Origin: Flabesymbios commensalis
Taxonomy: Eukaryota; Annelida; Polychaeta; Terebellida; Flabelligeridae
Length of the DNA: 64,000 bases
NCBI GenBank assembly: GCA_964017125.1
Contig: OZ024907.1
Span: 21,150,052 to 21,214,051, forward strand
Direction of reading: 5' to 3'
In this document: in pieces, positions 1-11,750 of the stretch
Numbering within the stretch: position 1 is the stretch's first letter
Layout of the letters: the number at the start of each line of letters is the position of its first letter
Notes under the pieces: generated by a model
What the model saw: the letters and a program-made list of their open reading frames with translations, nothing else
Databases searched by the model: none
What the model was told of the DNA's origin: nothing
Made by a program: the position numbers and the translations under genes

Positions 1-499
1 CTAAACTAGTTTTAGATCACAGTAAGCGCATTTTGAAAACTTACATTGCTTGTCTTTATTATATTATCGCTTATTATTATATTAGGCCCTTTTCTCTTGC
101 TTTTCGTCACATTATCGCCCCTTTCATGTGATTTCACATAATTATAAACTTGCACGTGGTGTTTTACAAAAAGTATCGATATGAATTGCAATTAAACACT
201 CCTGTATCAGTCCAGTCAAATTGAACTTTGACCTACAACAAATTGCAACAGAATTTATTTTGATGGCAGGTGACGCTACATGGGTATCTACATAACATGT
301 AAAAAGTCCACAAAATATAATGGGGGGAACATATTTTTAAAAGCCAAAACAGATTTTTTATATAAAAATATTTTTTTTAATTTAAAAAAATAACAAATTT
401 AAAAAAAATCACTGAATGACCAAAAAATAAAGCACCATACAGTTCCATACAAAAGAAAAACATAGTAAAATTCCTCTAAAATCCGATTGGTGGAAAGAC
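1..499. other. AT-rich stretch, nothing recognised
   Basis: No open reading frame of note, no repeat family seen elsewhere in the window, and no RNA gene. It contains long A and T runs near 350-420. Probably intergenic or intronic. Confidence 0.5.
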
Positions 500-2400
500 A
501 CCAATTTTCCACAGGATGGCCGCCTCCATTTGTTGGCCATAATTTTTATTTTTGACATTCCAACAAATAAAGCTGGGAATGAAAATGTATTTTTGCCTGG
601 ATAATCTATTTTTGTGATTAGTTTGGTGGTTTAACATGTTCAAGGTCATATTTAAGGTCAATTTCAAAACCAAAAATACAAAATTTTATTTTTAACAAAT
701 ACAAATGAGAACAAATGCAATACCTCGTTTTTGGGTGTTTTTGACACGATAATCCCATTTCTAGTAAAATGTTAATATTCAAGGTCATATTCAGGGTCAA
801 ATGATAATTTCAAGGCCAAGTAGGCCTGAGCAAAAATATGATTTTAAACAAATTTAAATTGGGACAAGCCGAATACCTCGTTGGTGTTGAGTTTACCTGA
901 AAAAAAATATGATATCATTTTAATGATTCAAGGTCATCTTCAGTGTCAAAAAGTTAAGTTGAACGTGTTAAATGTAACAAAATATGAGGATTAGGCCTAT
1001 AATGTATACATAATACAAATAGGAATTTGCAAAAGTAGATACAAATTACAAGTATAATACGTTGTACTTCAGATAAACAAATTGAAAGTGCTTGGAGTTC
1101 ATCTTCTCAGCCAGTATTTAGTATATTGACATTCGAAAACGTAGGGCTTAATAAAGTTAATAGTACGTTAGAATTTAACAAAGTTTGTATACCAATAGGA
1201 TGCATGTTATAAGAACACTCTGTATTGCACAATGATGAATATACACTAAACGTTTAACAAGTACATCACTCCAGTAAAGCAGAATTAACGTAATGTGTGC
1301 TTATTAGATTTGAAGCAAAGAAACTTATTCAACTGGTGCCTGCCTCCTATACGGAGGTGGACGTTAGGATGAGAATCAGCTTAGTTGCTAACACTACCCT
1401 ATATGGAGACGCTATTTTTTTCGGAATGGATGCTCCCCGCAATGTTGTTTTTTCGACCAGTTATGAAAGATTTTGTGTCTTTGAAACCTAAAGTCAATTT
1501 ATGTACTTCTCTTTTTTAATCCACATAATGTAATCACTGTTCCTAGAAAACAGATGTCAGGATAGTCGCTTCAGTCCTTTTGGAGTCAGCGGGACATAAC
1601 TGGGCGTGTCATGACCGAACACGGTTCTTTCAAATGCATCCACGTCTTAGCAGTATATGCCCATTTTTATCGTTAATTTTAAATTACTAAGATTTAATGC
1701 TCGTGTTTTATTTTTATTTTCTGTCTAGTGGTGTCAGTGTATGTATTGTGTTGTTCTGCATTGTTAACTTTTTTTATTTTATTTAAATAACAATTGATAT
1801 CAATTAGGTTATATCATGTGACTGTCAGAGAATATGTTTTTGTGTAGGTTTATTAGTTTTATAAGCCTACATATAATGCAGATATACGTCATAACATGTC
1901 CAGTGTATAATTATCATTCTTCTCGTGGTAACACGCTCCATCGTCGGTTTTACAAGAGACATGTGAAATTGTTCTTTGATGCTGTTAACTAGTGGAAATG
2001 TTATGATTTATTTGAAGTACTACCAAAAATAGTTTTTGTCTAGTCAAAATAACATCAAAACGAGGTATTACACTGGCTCCTATTTTATTTTTTAATCACA
2101 TTTTCGCATTTTGTTACCTTGAAGTTGACCTTTTGATCTTGCGGATGAACTTGAATTACCACACTAATACCAGAAAAAGATTCTCCAGCTAAAATTCGAT
2201 TACACATTTGCGCATAAATTTGACCTTTAAATTGACCTTTCACCCTTGAATCATCATAATAATACCAGAAATAGTTTCCAACATCAAAACCCATCAACAA
2301 TAGGTAATACACTTGGTCTTAGCTATATTTGATGCAAAATCGTATATAAAATTGTACTCTGCAAATGGAGTGGCGGCCATCTTGGATTCATGTAAATTAT
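500..2400. repeat. Degenerate inverted-repeat element with internal subrepeats
   Basis: Seen: the left block (about 500-960) contains GGATGGCCGCCTCCATTTG, then diverged subrepeats of about 140-150 bp, each with AATACCTCGTT-like sequence followed by TCAAGGTCA (640, 779, 928). The right block (about 1985-2395) carries the same words in reverse complement: AACGAGGTATTACAC near 2060, several TGACCTTT/TGACCTT near 2120-2250, and AATGGAGTGGCGGCCATCTTGG near 2365 (shown here in pieces AATGGAGTGG and CGGCCATCTTGG). The middle (960-1985) is unrelated AT-rich DNA. Inference: an old DNA transposon or foldback element with subterminal repeats. I could not find clean terminal repeats or a target duplication. 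Confidence 0.4.
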
Positions 2401-3884
2401 GTATCCTTCAACGGATTCGATTTTAGCAGACTTTCTATTGATGATTCTGAGCTGATTGGTGAAAAAAAAATAAAAACTTATGCAATTTTTTGTGGATCTA
2501 AGGTGGACAGCTGGCGTCTAGAATTCAATACGTTAATTTACTGGAACGCGCTCAGTAAAGTGTTCTATATATTGGACATGACGATATAGACTTATAAAGT
2601 GATATGGGCTTGCATTATATAAATAGACAATTTGATAAATATAGATATAAAATAATTTTAAAGCTAGGCAGAACATCTCCCTGAAATCAACATGTGTTAA
2701 ATGGGAGATCGAATTCAAAGGGTGTTTTGAAAACGTTCCCCCACTAATATTTTCGTAGACTTTTTTTCTGGAATCCCTGAATGTTTCCTGAATACTTTGC
2801 CATAAAAAATAATTCTGTTGCAATTTGTTCTAGGTTGGGTCATTTTTGACCGTACATTGACTGGACTATATAGGCTAAAAATAGTCACACACTTTCAATA
2901 AACAAATTGTAGACGGTCTCCACATTAAAATAAAATACTAGACCTACGAATTATTCATATTTAAAAAATAAATAATTGCAAGATTTTGGGGATGTATTTT
3001 CGTGGATATATAGTGTTATTATAGCTTTACGATGCGTGTTGTACTACAAATTTTGGTCTACAGCGTGCCAAGGGTTAGCATTTACTATGATAAACAGTTC
3101 AGCTATAAATGTAGGCTAATAGAAAACAACGGTGTAGAACGGAGAGTGTAACATACTTAACACAGCCACACTGGCACAAGGACATGCCATGGTGCGTGAC
3201 ATGTACGGCTCTACCACCAGCAGATAACATATATCTACAGTACTGTAACTGTAATATATGTAGGTGTGGGCCTACAATGATCAATGTATACAATGATCAA
3301 GTGAAGGGAATGTGCAAGATATTGCCACATATATTACTGGAATAACTATAATTGAGAATAATGGTATGTGGTAGCGTTTACAGTTTGAGGTAAAAATGGT
3401 ATTAATCAGCTTGTAATAAGTTGAAACTGTCTGGATGATTAACCACGTCGGAATTTTAACCAAGGTCATTCATGCACCAGCTCATCCGACTGGATTTATA
3501 TAGCACCAGGCCTATATACAGCTGAGAAAACCTGTGTATTTAACTGTATTATGTGTGGGTCTATACATATACAGATATGGTATTACTGAGGCGGTTCTCG
3601 TCACAGCACGTGGAATAGTTGACATTCTCTGCATTCTACATAAGGTATGTAATGTATACAATACTGTGTTATGCAAAGACAAATATCAGTGAGCGTTTTT
3701 CAAGTAAGCAGTTACTGCCTTGTGACTTTGCATGTTACTTTTACATTTTATGTGCGCTGTATATCGACTGTTGCAGATAGCTGATCAGAGATAACCGATG
3801 TCGTTGAATTTATTCGATTTTTCAAGCTATGAACATATTTTCGGACAAATAAATCTATTCCGTAGTGAAAATACAGTTTGTTGG
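2400..3884. other. Unassigned AT-rich DNA
   Basis: Only scattered reading frames of 60-96 codons in atypical composition, none resembling a known domain. No repeat shared with the rest of the window was noticed. Confidence 0.45.
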
Positions 3885-3920
3885 TGTAATGTTGGCCTGC
3901 CGTCTGCGATGCTATCCCAC
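3885..3920. mobile_element. FB1 foldback fragment abutting the satellite
   Basis: TAATGTTGGCCTGCCGTCTG followed by CGATGCTATCCCA is the centre of the FB1 palindrome (compare GGACCACCGTCTATGACGCT near 19304). The outer arm towards the right is missing and the 65-bp satellite starts immediately, so the satellite may have grown from the edge of, or within, an FB1 copy. Confidence 0.5.
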
Positions 3921-5360
3921 CATAATATAGCTTAAATTAGACATGATTCCTGTCTGACATTACTGTGGGCCTGTGAACATGACAAAACATAATATAGCTT
4001 AATTAGACAGGATTTCTGTCTGACATACTGTGGACCTGTGGACATGAAAAAAACAAATTGTAGCTTAATTAGACAGGATTCCTGTCTGACATACTGTGGA
4101 CCTGTGGACATGACAAAACAAATTGTAGCTTAATTAGACAGGATTCCTGTCTGACATACTGTGGACCTGTGGACATGACAAAACAAATTGTAGCTTAATT
4201 AGACAGGATTCCTGTCTGACATACTGTGGGCATGTGGAAATGATAAAACATAATATAGCTTAATTAGACAGGATTCCTTTCTGACTATATTATTGTGGGC
4301 CTGTGGACATGACAAAACATAGTATAGCCTAATTAGACATGATTCCTGTCTAACATACTGTGGGTATGTTGACATGACAAAATATAATATAGCTTAATTA
4401 GATATGATTCCTGTCTGACATTAATATGGGCATGTGGACATGACAAAACATAATATAGCTTAATTAGACAGGATTCCTGTCTGACATACTGTGGGCATGT
4501 GAACATGACAAAACATAATATAGCTTAATTAGACAGGATTCCTGTCTGACATACTGTGGGCATGTGGACATGACAAAACATAATATAGCTTAATTGGACA
4601 TGATTCCTGTCTGACATACTGTGGGCATGTGGACATGACAAAACATAATATAGCTTAATTAGACAGGATTTCTGTCTGACATACTGTGGGCATGTGGACA
4701 TGACAAAACATAATATAGCTTAATTAGACAGGATTCCTGTCTGACATACTGTGGGCATGTGGAAATGATAAAACATAATATAGCTTAATTAGACAGGATT
4801 CCTTTCTGACTATATTATTGTGGGCCTGTGGACATGACAAAACATAGTATAGCCTAATTAGACATGATTCCTGTCTAACATACTGTGGGTATGTTGACAT
4901 GACAAAACATAATATAGCTTAATTAGATATGATTCCTGTCTGACATTAATATGGGCATGTGGACATGACAAAACATAATATAGCTTAATTAGACAGGATT
5001 CCTGTCTGACATACTGTGGGCATGTGGACATGACAAAACATAATATAGCTTAATTAGACAGGATTCCTGTCTGACATACTGTGGGCATGTGGACATGACA
5101 AAACATAATATAGCTTAATTGGACATGATTCCTGTCTGACATACTGTGGGCATGTGGACATGACAAAACATAATATAGCTTAATTAGACAGGATTTCTGT
5201 CTGACATACTGTGGGCATGTGGACATGACAAAACATAATATAGCTTAATTAGACATGATTCCTGTCTGACATACTGTGGGCATGTGGACATGACAAAACA
5301 TAATATAGCTTAATTAGACATGATTCCTGTCTGACATTACTTTGGGCCTGTGGACATAAC
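3921..5360 (+). repeat. 65-bp satellite, about 22 copies, with a 525-bp higher-order repeat
   Basis: The monomer runs GACAAAACATAATATAGCTT, AATTAGACAGGATTCCTGTC, TGACATACTGTGGGCATGTG, GACAT (65 bp). It contains an internal near-palindrome AGACAGGATTCCTGTCT. Copies differ by a few diagnostic bases. A run of variant monomers containing CCTTTCTGACTATATTATTG, a TAACATACTGTGGGTATGTT unit and a GACATTAATATGGGC unit occurs at about 4276 and again at 4801. The block of eight monomers (525 bp) was therefore itself duplicated. The first and last monomers are the most diverged, as expected at array edges. Confidence 0.95.
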
Positions 5361-5866
5361 CAAACCGAGTCAAAACTGTTTACTTATTAAGTAGATCTAA
5401 CATGTCTAATGACAAAGATAGAGATGGAAACAAATCATACATGATAATTATTCTCGAGATGATAGTATGACTAGGGGGTACTCCTGTTGCTATTTTTGAT
5501 GACGTGAATTAAACTCTCGAGTAAAATAGTAGGCCTATTATTCAATGTCGCTACTTTCAGTATTGAGTAAAATGTTTATGAAGATATTGCTGGATAAGTT
5601 TAACAAATTACTTCAAATAAAAAATCTGATCCAAGAAGACCATAATGGTTTTAAAAAGGGTTTAGGGTTATTATACAATAAATAATGTAGTCAACTTGCA
5701 TCCCATGATACAGGAATATCTGAGTGAAAAGATAGGACGCTATTATATTCTATTTGTAGACTTTAGAAAAGATTATTAAAAGTAGAATGCACGTCAGAAT
5801 GTACAGGTGTTTAGAAATATACAGACGTGAAGTCATTTTATTTATTTTGTCTGAACTTCAGAAGGA
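5361..5866. other. Unassigned AT-rich DNA
   Basis: No gene, no shared repeat and no RNA gene noticed. Confidence 0.45.
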
Positions 5867-5867
5867 T

Positions 5868-6049
5868 CAACTCAAGTAGTGAGTGAAAATGATTTCGATT
5901 TGACAAAATGGAGGCTAACTATTTTTCAAATCTTGCTGATTGATGTCACGTATCACGTTTTATCTTTAACGTGTTTAAAAGCTGATAATGTAATGTGCTA
6001 ATAAAAAATATAAAAACCGCATATTGGGAGCGGGGGTTAAAGGGCTAAA
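5868..6049 (-). mobile_element. TTAA-A MITE, truncated
   Basis: Reverse orientation copy: it retains part of the hairpin arm (CAACTCAAGTAGTGAGTGAAAA), the conserved body word TTTGACAAAATGGAGG and the end GGGTTAAAGGGCTAAA. One end including the outer hairpin arm is lost. Piggybac-like TTAA ends are inferred from better copies such as 17453-17697. Confidence 0.7.
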
Positions 6050-6139
6050 TAGGTGAACGACCCTTAAAGTTAAACTTGCACGCCATATCATAATTATACC
6101 AAATAGCTATACCATGCCCGTCTGAATCAGAAAACTAAA

Positions 6140-6285
6140 CAGCAAACAAGAGACGTTGTCCCTATGTCGTTCTAATGTTGGGCCAACATTAAAACAATGT
6201 AGGGAGAACGTTTCACAAAGGTTCTCAGCAATCACGTGATATTAACTCAATGTTGTTTTAATGTTGGGCCAGCGCCTTGTGTTTT
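6140..6285. mobile_element. FB1 foldback, degenerate, plus adjacent fragment
   Basis: 6140-6210 starts CAGCAAACAAGAGACGTTG and carries TAATGTTGGGCCAACATTA at its centre. It looks internally shortened because the CGTC core is missing. 6245-6285 is a second fragment with TTTTAATGTTGGGCCAGCG joined directly to CCTTGTGTTTT. Confidence 0.6.
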
Positions 6286-6645
6286 AATGGCTTGGAATAA
6301 TCTACAATGATCAAAATTAGGCTAAAGATTGTGCAACTCCAAACCATGCAACCATGCAACCACAAACACAATATTTGTTTTTGTGTCTATTCCCCTACTA
6401 AGGTCATTTTCTTTGAAACCCCGTATCTACCTCATCAAATTGTCTCTATAATATGAACATGAATGTTGAAGTTACACATGATACACATGATACATAGAAT
6501 GAGAAATACATGTATATGCGTCTTTGGTATTTTTTGCCAAGCGCAATTTCGCTTGCCATTTAGTGCTTGACAAACATGTTAAATGCAATGGTAAATACCG
6601 GACTGAACCAGAACGCGAAACGTTTCACAAAGGTTAAAACGAAAT

Positions 6646-6742
6646 GCTTCTTCAATGTTAGCCCGTAATTGTCCACGGCATCGGGCCAAGATTGAAATAA
6701 AGTTAAACAAAAACATTGGTTGCTGTTTTATGTTTGTTGGGT
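6646..6742. mobile_element. FB1 foldback, old copy
   Basis: Contains TTCAATGTTAGCCCG, a CGGCATCGGGCCAAGATTGAA centre, and ends ATGTTTGTTGGGT. Arms are eroded. Confidence 0.5.
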
Positions 6743-7077
6743 TATAGATGCACGCCATGTGACATCATGCGTGCATCTCCAGCATTATCATTGCTATATT
6801 ATATATATTTTTATCTATTGCTATACCATTGGTATGAGCCGTGTTTATCGCTGCTCACAGCGACACGAGTGGCCAGCCCTTATCAACACGACGCATGAAA
6901 TGAAAGCTTAATTGAGCTGCAGATTTTTAGTAATTATATCATCACCGCGTATTGTGTGGAGCCTACACCATAACCATGATAAGTCACTGGTATAATACAA
7001 ATGAACACCCGATACTTTTAAGATAAAATACAAACACCCTACATTCACAAAAGGTCCAAACTTGTATGTGGTGAAAC

Positions 7078-7176
7078 AAAATGCGTTGACCCAAAGTTAG
7101 TTTATGTTGGATCGACGTCGTAGACGGCGAGCCGACATTATAGCAACACTGGGTGAGCGTCTCGTGTTTGCTGGGT
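7078..7176. mobile_element. FB1 foldback
   Basis: Left arm TGCGTTGACCCAAAGTTAGT, core GATCGACGTCGTAGACGGCG, right end GTCTCGTGTTTGCTGGGTT. Full-length pattern with moderate decay. Confidence 0.7.
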
Positions 7177-7698
7177 TGGGCTTTTTAAAGTGAAATGTGA
7201 AACCACCTTAGATTGAGATATATAGGTCGCTGCCATGAGGATTATAGACATTAATGTAGTACACAAATTCTAGCAACAGATATGATAGCATATCATGCAC
7301 ATGCATAGAAACTATGTCGTTCAACAAAGCGTTATTTTGTCATTATTTCCGACATATTGTATTAGGTTAAGGAGAGGAGAACATACTAAACATACTTCTG
7401 AGAAGGGCCTTCTATAACATGATAAGGTGTTCAAACGCCGAGAAGCGTCCCGAACGCGCAGACGCTATACCCCTCTTGGCTCGTCCGCAGAAAGTTGAAA
7501 AATGCTCGGGGACGCTCGGTGGACGCTTACGATTTTTTCTTGCCAGCTAATCACGTACTGTTCTTCGTCACGTGACAAAACATGCTAAATAATGTTGTTT
7601 ACTTGGTTGCGCACATGTTTTCCTGGTAGCGATGTATATGACCAAGAAGCCACCTGTGTGTGAGAAGCGCGCAGCGCGGGGCCCTGCGCGAAATTAAC

Positions 7699-7814
7699 GT
7701 CGATACACTGATCCTTAACTCGTCGATACACTGGTCCTTAACTCGTCGATACACTGGTCCTTAACTCGTCGATACACTGGTCCTTAACTCGTCGATACAC
7801 TGGTCCTTAACTCG
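7699..7814 (+). repeat. 23-bp tandem repeat, 5 copies
   Basis: Unit CGTCGATACACTGGTCCTTA + ACT, five nearly identical copies; the first has GATCC instead of GGTCC. Homogeneous, so recently amplified. Confidence 0.95.
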
Positions 7815-7859
7815 ACAAAACGCCATTAACTTCATCGCCTAGTCACATTGAGGAGGGAG

Positions 7860-7975
7860 AAACAATGCTGTTTCTCTGAGAACCCCACACGGGAACAGTG
7901 GGGTTCGAGCCCGGGACGCATGCATGACTGGCGAGGCAGTCAGGCGCTCTAGCCATTGCGCCACGTCCCCTTCTC
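7860..7975 (-). mobile_element. tRNA-derived SINE head
   Basis: On the minus strand: GTGGCGCAATGGCTAGAGCG (box A-like), a 6-bp stem TGACTG/CAGTCA at the anticodon-arm position, then GGGCTCGAACCCCAC (box B-like). No CCA end or proper acceptor stem pairing is apparent, and a short trailing region with a GTTTCTC-type word follows. It is therefore read as a SINE or tRNA pseudogene rather than a working tRNA. Confidence 0.6.
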
Positions 7976-8437
7976 TAGCCACTTTTCTAGACGGATACTG
8001 CTATTCTAAATAGCGCGTATCCCTCCTCTGTATGAGAGGGCCGACCTGGCTGGCCAAAAAATAAATTCGGTCGGTGAAACATTAAAATAGTTTTGGAACC
8101 TCGTTCCATCCAGTCGCAGCTCCTGGACCAGTCGGTGGTATTCTCCATGTCGACTCTCTCCCGTTTTTTTTCAGAATTTCGTGAACCCATTTTTTCTGTT
8201 TTGTGGCCGTTTTTTCTTCTTGTGCGATATAGCAGCAATGATCAGCATCTTCTTCTAGCTTGTCGAATATACTTGCATCCGTCATAGATTTAGAATTTCT
8301 TCTAACGATTAGCTTCAACTACGACAATGATTTGTGGGGCGTCCTAGTTTTGTCGTAACATATGTGAACAGTCACGCGTGTTCCGTCGGAGGCGTTTTGT
8401 CGTCGAACGCACCTGACGCGTCAAGTCTGAACGGGCC

Positions 8438-8682
8438 TTAACCCTTTAGCTGCCAAATTAGTCGATTTGAATTTTCACCCACTTGAAGTTGTGTCTCGCT
8501 GACGCGATCCACAACTTCAAGTGAGTGAAAATTATTCAGATTTGACAAATTGGAGGTCAACTCTTTTCAAATCTTGCTGGTTGATGTCACATGTTATCTT
8601 TAACATATTTAAAATGTGGTACCTGATGTGATAATAAAAAACAAAAACCCGAGCATATGTGGCACCGGTGGTTAAAGGGTTA
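8438..8682 (-). mobile_element. TTAA-A MITE (piggyBac-like), near full length
   Basis: Begins TTAACCCTTTAGCTGCC and ends GGTGGTTAAAGGGTTAG. The hairpin lies near the left end: TTTTCACCCACTTGAAGTTG with its partner CAACTTCAAGTGAGTGAAAA. The body contains TTTGACAAATTGGAGGTCAA and ends with ACCGGTGGTTAAA. The right target site is TTAG, probably a mutated TTAA. Confidence 0.85.
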
Positions 8683-8792
8683 GGTCTTCATTCAACGACG
8701 ACATTTGAAAACGTGAAAAAAGTGTGTGTCTCAATAGTGTCGTATTGTTTACCGTGATGAAATGATTGATTATATAATTGTACTGCGCATAT

Positions 8793-8893
8793 CCCTGCTA
8801 AAACATAACACGTCCACACACGGCTTGATTGCAGTTGAGCCAGCGTCGCAGACGTTGGACCAACATTAAGCCAACAATTGTTCAATGTTTTGA
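8793..8893. mobile_element. FB1 foldback
   Basis: Core GAGCCAGCGTCGCAGACGTT, right arm GGACCAACATTAAGCCAACA. Outer arms are eroded (CCTGCTAAAACATAACACG). Confidence 0.7.
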
Positions 8894-9134
8894 TTGATGT
8901 GATGTAGGCTTGCGACGTTCAGTTATTGATGATAGATGATAATAGATGATTTTTCGTATGATTCATGCCACATGACTTTTCACTGCTATTTGGATATCAT
9001 AAACAATGTGTGTTTTTATCGCAGCGCATGCTATAGGATATTGTACTGTCATGTCATGGTTTATTGTTCCAAACTGTGGTACTTGATAAAGAATGTCATT
9101 ATTCATTAAGCATTCAGTAAATATATGAACAGGC

Positions 9135-9392
9135 TTAACCCTTTCAGGGCGGAGATCGACATCAGCCGTCAGTATCTGACATCTGTAGACATCAGATTCT
9201 GACGTATAAAGTTTTTCACCGCACGGAAAGAATTATACTATTTATAATGGCCGTAGACCATGTAGACCCATAACAAAGGTATTAAAATGAAACAGAAAAA
9301 GCTAGCTAAGTCATTTATGATGACTTTAAATTAAAAATAACCCTTTGGTGCCCATGGCTTACACACAAATATTACAGCGTCGTAAGGGATAA
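9135..9392 (-). mobile_element. TTAA-B MITE
   Basis: Starts TTAACCCTTTCAGGGCGG, followed by the hairpin region with repeated GTCAG.ATCTGAC words. The body has GACCCATAACAAAGGTATTA and AAATAACCCTTTGGTGCCCA, and the copy ends CAGCGTCGTAAGGGATAA. It shares its body with seven other copies in this window. Confidence 0.85.
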
Positions 9393-9922
9393 AAAAAAGG
9401 TTTGTTGTACTGTGTCATGCAAAGACAAACAACATAACTGCTTTCTTAAAAACAAACAGTCATTATTGTTTGCATTCATATGACAGAATATATACTACTG
9501 TGACTTGGAGCAGATCGGCATGACTTCTTCTACTAGTCATGTTTTGTATGTATATAATGGACCTAAGAATTAGAATATTAAAAATATTCTTCCAATAAGG
9601 GTGGCTAGTTTTATTAACCCAATCACACCACTCGTGGGCTTACATGTAGACACGACAAATTAATGGAATGGAAGTATGACGATTATGGGTACAGATACGA
9701 GCAAGGATGTTATATATTATATATAATATCCTGTCGCTAAAATTGTCAGTGAATCTATTTGACAGTTTTTTTGCCATGGTTTTCATACAACACAACCTGA
9801 TGATCAGTGTGGTATAGCTGTTGATATTTTTCGTTTCCTCAGACTGCGGTAAGGTCATGAAATGTCTGCATTTAGAAATGGGAATCGTGAACAGGACGTG
9901 CATTTTTAATGCTGTGATGACA

Positions 9923-10167
9923 TTTAACCATTTATCCGCCAAGTTATTCAATCTGGATTTTCACCCACTTGAAATTGTGTCTCACTGACGCGATCCACAA
10001 CTTCAAGTGAGTGAAAATTACTCAGATTTGAAAAATAGATGTCAACTGTTTTCAAATATTGCTGACTGATGTCATATTTTATCTTTAACATGTTTAAAAG
10101 GTGGTACTTAATGTGCTAATAAAAATGAAAACCCGAATATATGCGACACCGGCGGTTAAAGGGTTAA
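9923..10167 (-). mobile_element. TTAA-A MITE, full length
   Basis: Flanked by TTAA on both sides. Terminal CCATTTATCCGCC versus GGCGGTTAAAGGG. Hairpin near the left end: CACCCACTTGAAATTGTGTC with partner CACAACTTCAAGTGAGTG. Confidence 0.88.
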
Positions 10168-10479
10168 GGCGAATTAATACATAGAGTTGGGTGCCTCCTG
10201 TATGCATTAAATATGTAGGATTAGGGGAATAATTACTGTGCACCAACAGCGGGCCAAATCTATCATAGAAAAACATTTCTGTAAAAAATGGATGTTTGCC
10301 ACCTGGATATGCTCACAGGGTTGACCGAAATCTCAACGAACACACAGTTGTAGTCCACTGTGAACGGGATCAGGCTATACCCACAAAGCATCGTGCTCGT
10401 CGCAGAGTTAGTGAGGATTAACGCCATCTGGTGAATATATATAGGCCTAAACTACACAGGCATTGGGGTGGACAAGGCC

Positions 10480-10621
10480 TTTATTGTTGTGCCAGCGTCG
10501 AAGATTGTGGGTTAACGTTAAAACTACATTGTGTCAATGTGCTGTGTTTGCTGGAATACTGACCAGCCCATGAAACAAAAGACGTTGAAACAATGTTGGT
10601 TCAATGTTGCTCCAGCGTCTA
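10480..10621. mobile_element. Two FB1 half-elements side by side
   Basis: 10480-10555 is a right half (GTGCCAGCGTCGAAGATTGT ... GCTGTGTTTGCTGGAA). 10562-10621 is a left half (ACAAAAGACGTTGAAACAAT ... GCTCCAGCGTCTAC). They sit back to back, as if two insertions or a rearranged palindrome. Confidence 0.6.
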
Positions 10622-10859
10622 CTTTTGACCTTTGTGTAAACCACCCCGATTTCTCTGTGTTAGTGAACTGACCATAGGCTGCAAATCCCAAGGGACGCTC
10701 CTGTGTTGTAAGTACTGCTGCTAACGTAAAATAAACCCACCAGAAGCACATTATAATTATGAGGACAAAAATTCTTTCGAACACGCCGATCATATATCAT
10801 ATCATATCATTTTCCCTGCTGCAGACCTCCGTCCTATAGCTGACAAAGCAGTTAAGTAT

Positions 10860-10931
10860 CAGCAAACACAAGACGTTGATACAATGCTGATTTGTTGTTG
10901 GGCCATCGTATACGACACTGGTTCGACAATA
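10860..10931. mobile_element. FB1 foldback, right end lost
   Basis: CAGCAAACACAAGACGTTGA at the left end, core TTGGGCCATCGTATACGACA, then the right arm decays. Confidence 0.75.
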
Positions 10932-11148
10932 GTACGCACCTGTTTGTTCATGTGATTTTTATCGATGTCTGATTGCAGCAGCGTGTTGATTTTCACCTTA
11001 GGTATCGGACCGAGCACGTGTAATCAGAAAAGGATGAAAACAATCACTGGCCTTAACATAAAAAGCACTGGAAAAGATATCGTATCAAAGTCACTAACCC
11101 CTGAGTATTGAAAACTACAGGTTTGGCTGTATGGCCTGCCCTAGACAT

Positions 11149-11223
11149 TTAACCCTTTCAGCGCAATATTAAATAGTTTAAATGTTTACCCACTTGAAGT
11201 TGTGTGTCGCGGTAGCACCACGA
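11149..11223 (-). mobile_element. TTAA-A-like MITE end fragment
   Basis: TTTAACCCTTTCAGCGC followed by TTTACCCACTTGAAGTTGTG and TCGCGGTAGC. Only the hairpin-proximal end remains. The loop CGCGGTAGC is the TTAA-C variant. Confidence 0.6.
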
Positions 11224-11750
11224 CACAGAGAGATCTGAATGTTTCGTCATCACTCACATGAGCGGGTCCAGGATTCTGTGGAAAAGGGGCACACCAAACT
11301 AAGGGCATACACACATTTTTATTTTATTTGTAGGCCTTATTTCCTGTAAGACATGTTTCCTCCACAAATAGAGCGGCTCGCCCCCCTTGCATCCCATCTG
11401 GATCCATCTCTGATCCGTTCTCAAGAAAATATGAAAGAGCATCAGATTTAGCCGAAGTTTGGAGCAACCTCTAAACCCTCTAAGCGCTGTTGGGAATAAA
11501 GTTTATGCAGCTGTAGTCCGATTTATACTGTAATTGACATGTTGAAGTAGCAACATAAATTGTAATAATTACTTATTTATTATTGTATTTTTAGTAATAT
11601 TCTGCTTCAATTTATGATTATGGGTCCCTGGTGTGGTGTCTTTATGTTGTACTTATGTTTGCTAATGATACCATGTACATACTAAGTCTCACGAGTGTTC
11701 CTATTGTCTCCACAGGTGAGCTTGTTGGTTCAACCAGGAACATAGGTCGA
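11224..11750. other. Unassigned DNA
   Basis: No shared repeat or gene. A 74-codon reading frame at its right side overlaps the neighbouring MITE and is not credible. Confidence 0.4.

Larger units (their letters stand above)
7400..8440. mobile_element. Possible non-autonomous DNA transposon with GC-rich ends
   Basis: The region from about 7399 (AGGGCCTTC..., then ACGCC, GAAGCGTCCCGAACGCG) to 8440 (...CACCTGACGCGTCAAGTCTG, AACGGGCC) is richer in CpG than its surroundings. Its two ends show weak inverted similarity (GGGCC..TTC versus GAACGGGCC). It encloses a 23-bp tandem repeat and a tRNA-like head. The boundaries are an inference; no target duplication was found. Confidence 0.3.

Noticed and set aside
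3921-5360. Regular repeats considered as a CRISPR array
   Set aside because: Repeats are head-to-tail with no unique spacers, in a eukaryotic context; it is a satellite.
7699-7814. 23-bp repeats considered as CRISPR
   Set aside because: No spacers between units; simple tandem repeat.
7880-7975. Functional tRNA gene on the minus strand
   Set aside because: Box A and B words are present but the acceptor stem does not pair properly and a SINE-like trailing region follows.
8082-8318. Overlapping frames of 64-83 codons in the CpG-rich region
   Set aside because: Present on both strands at the same place, typical of GC-richer non-coding DNA; no motif of a transposase.
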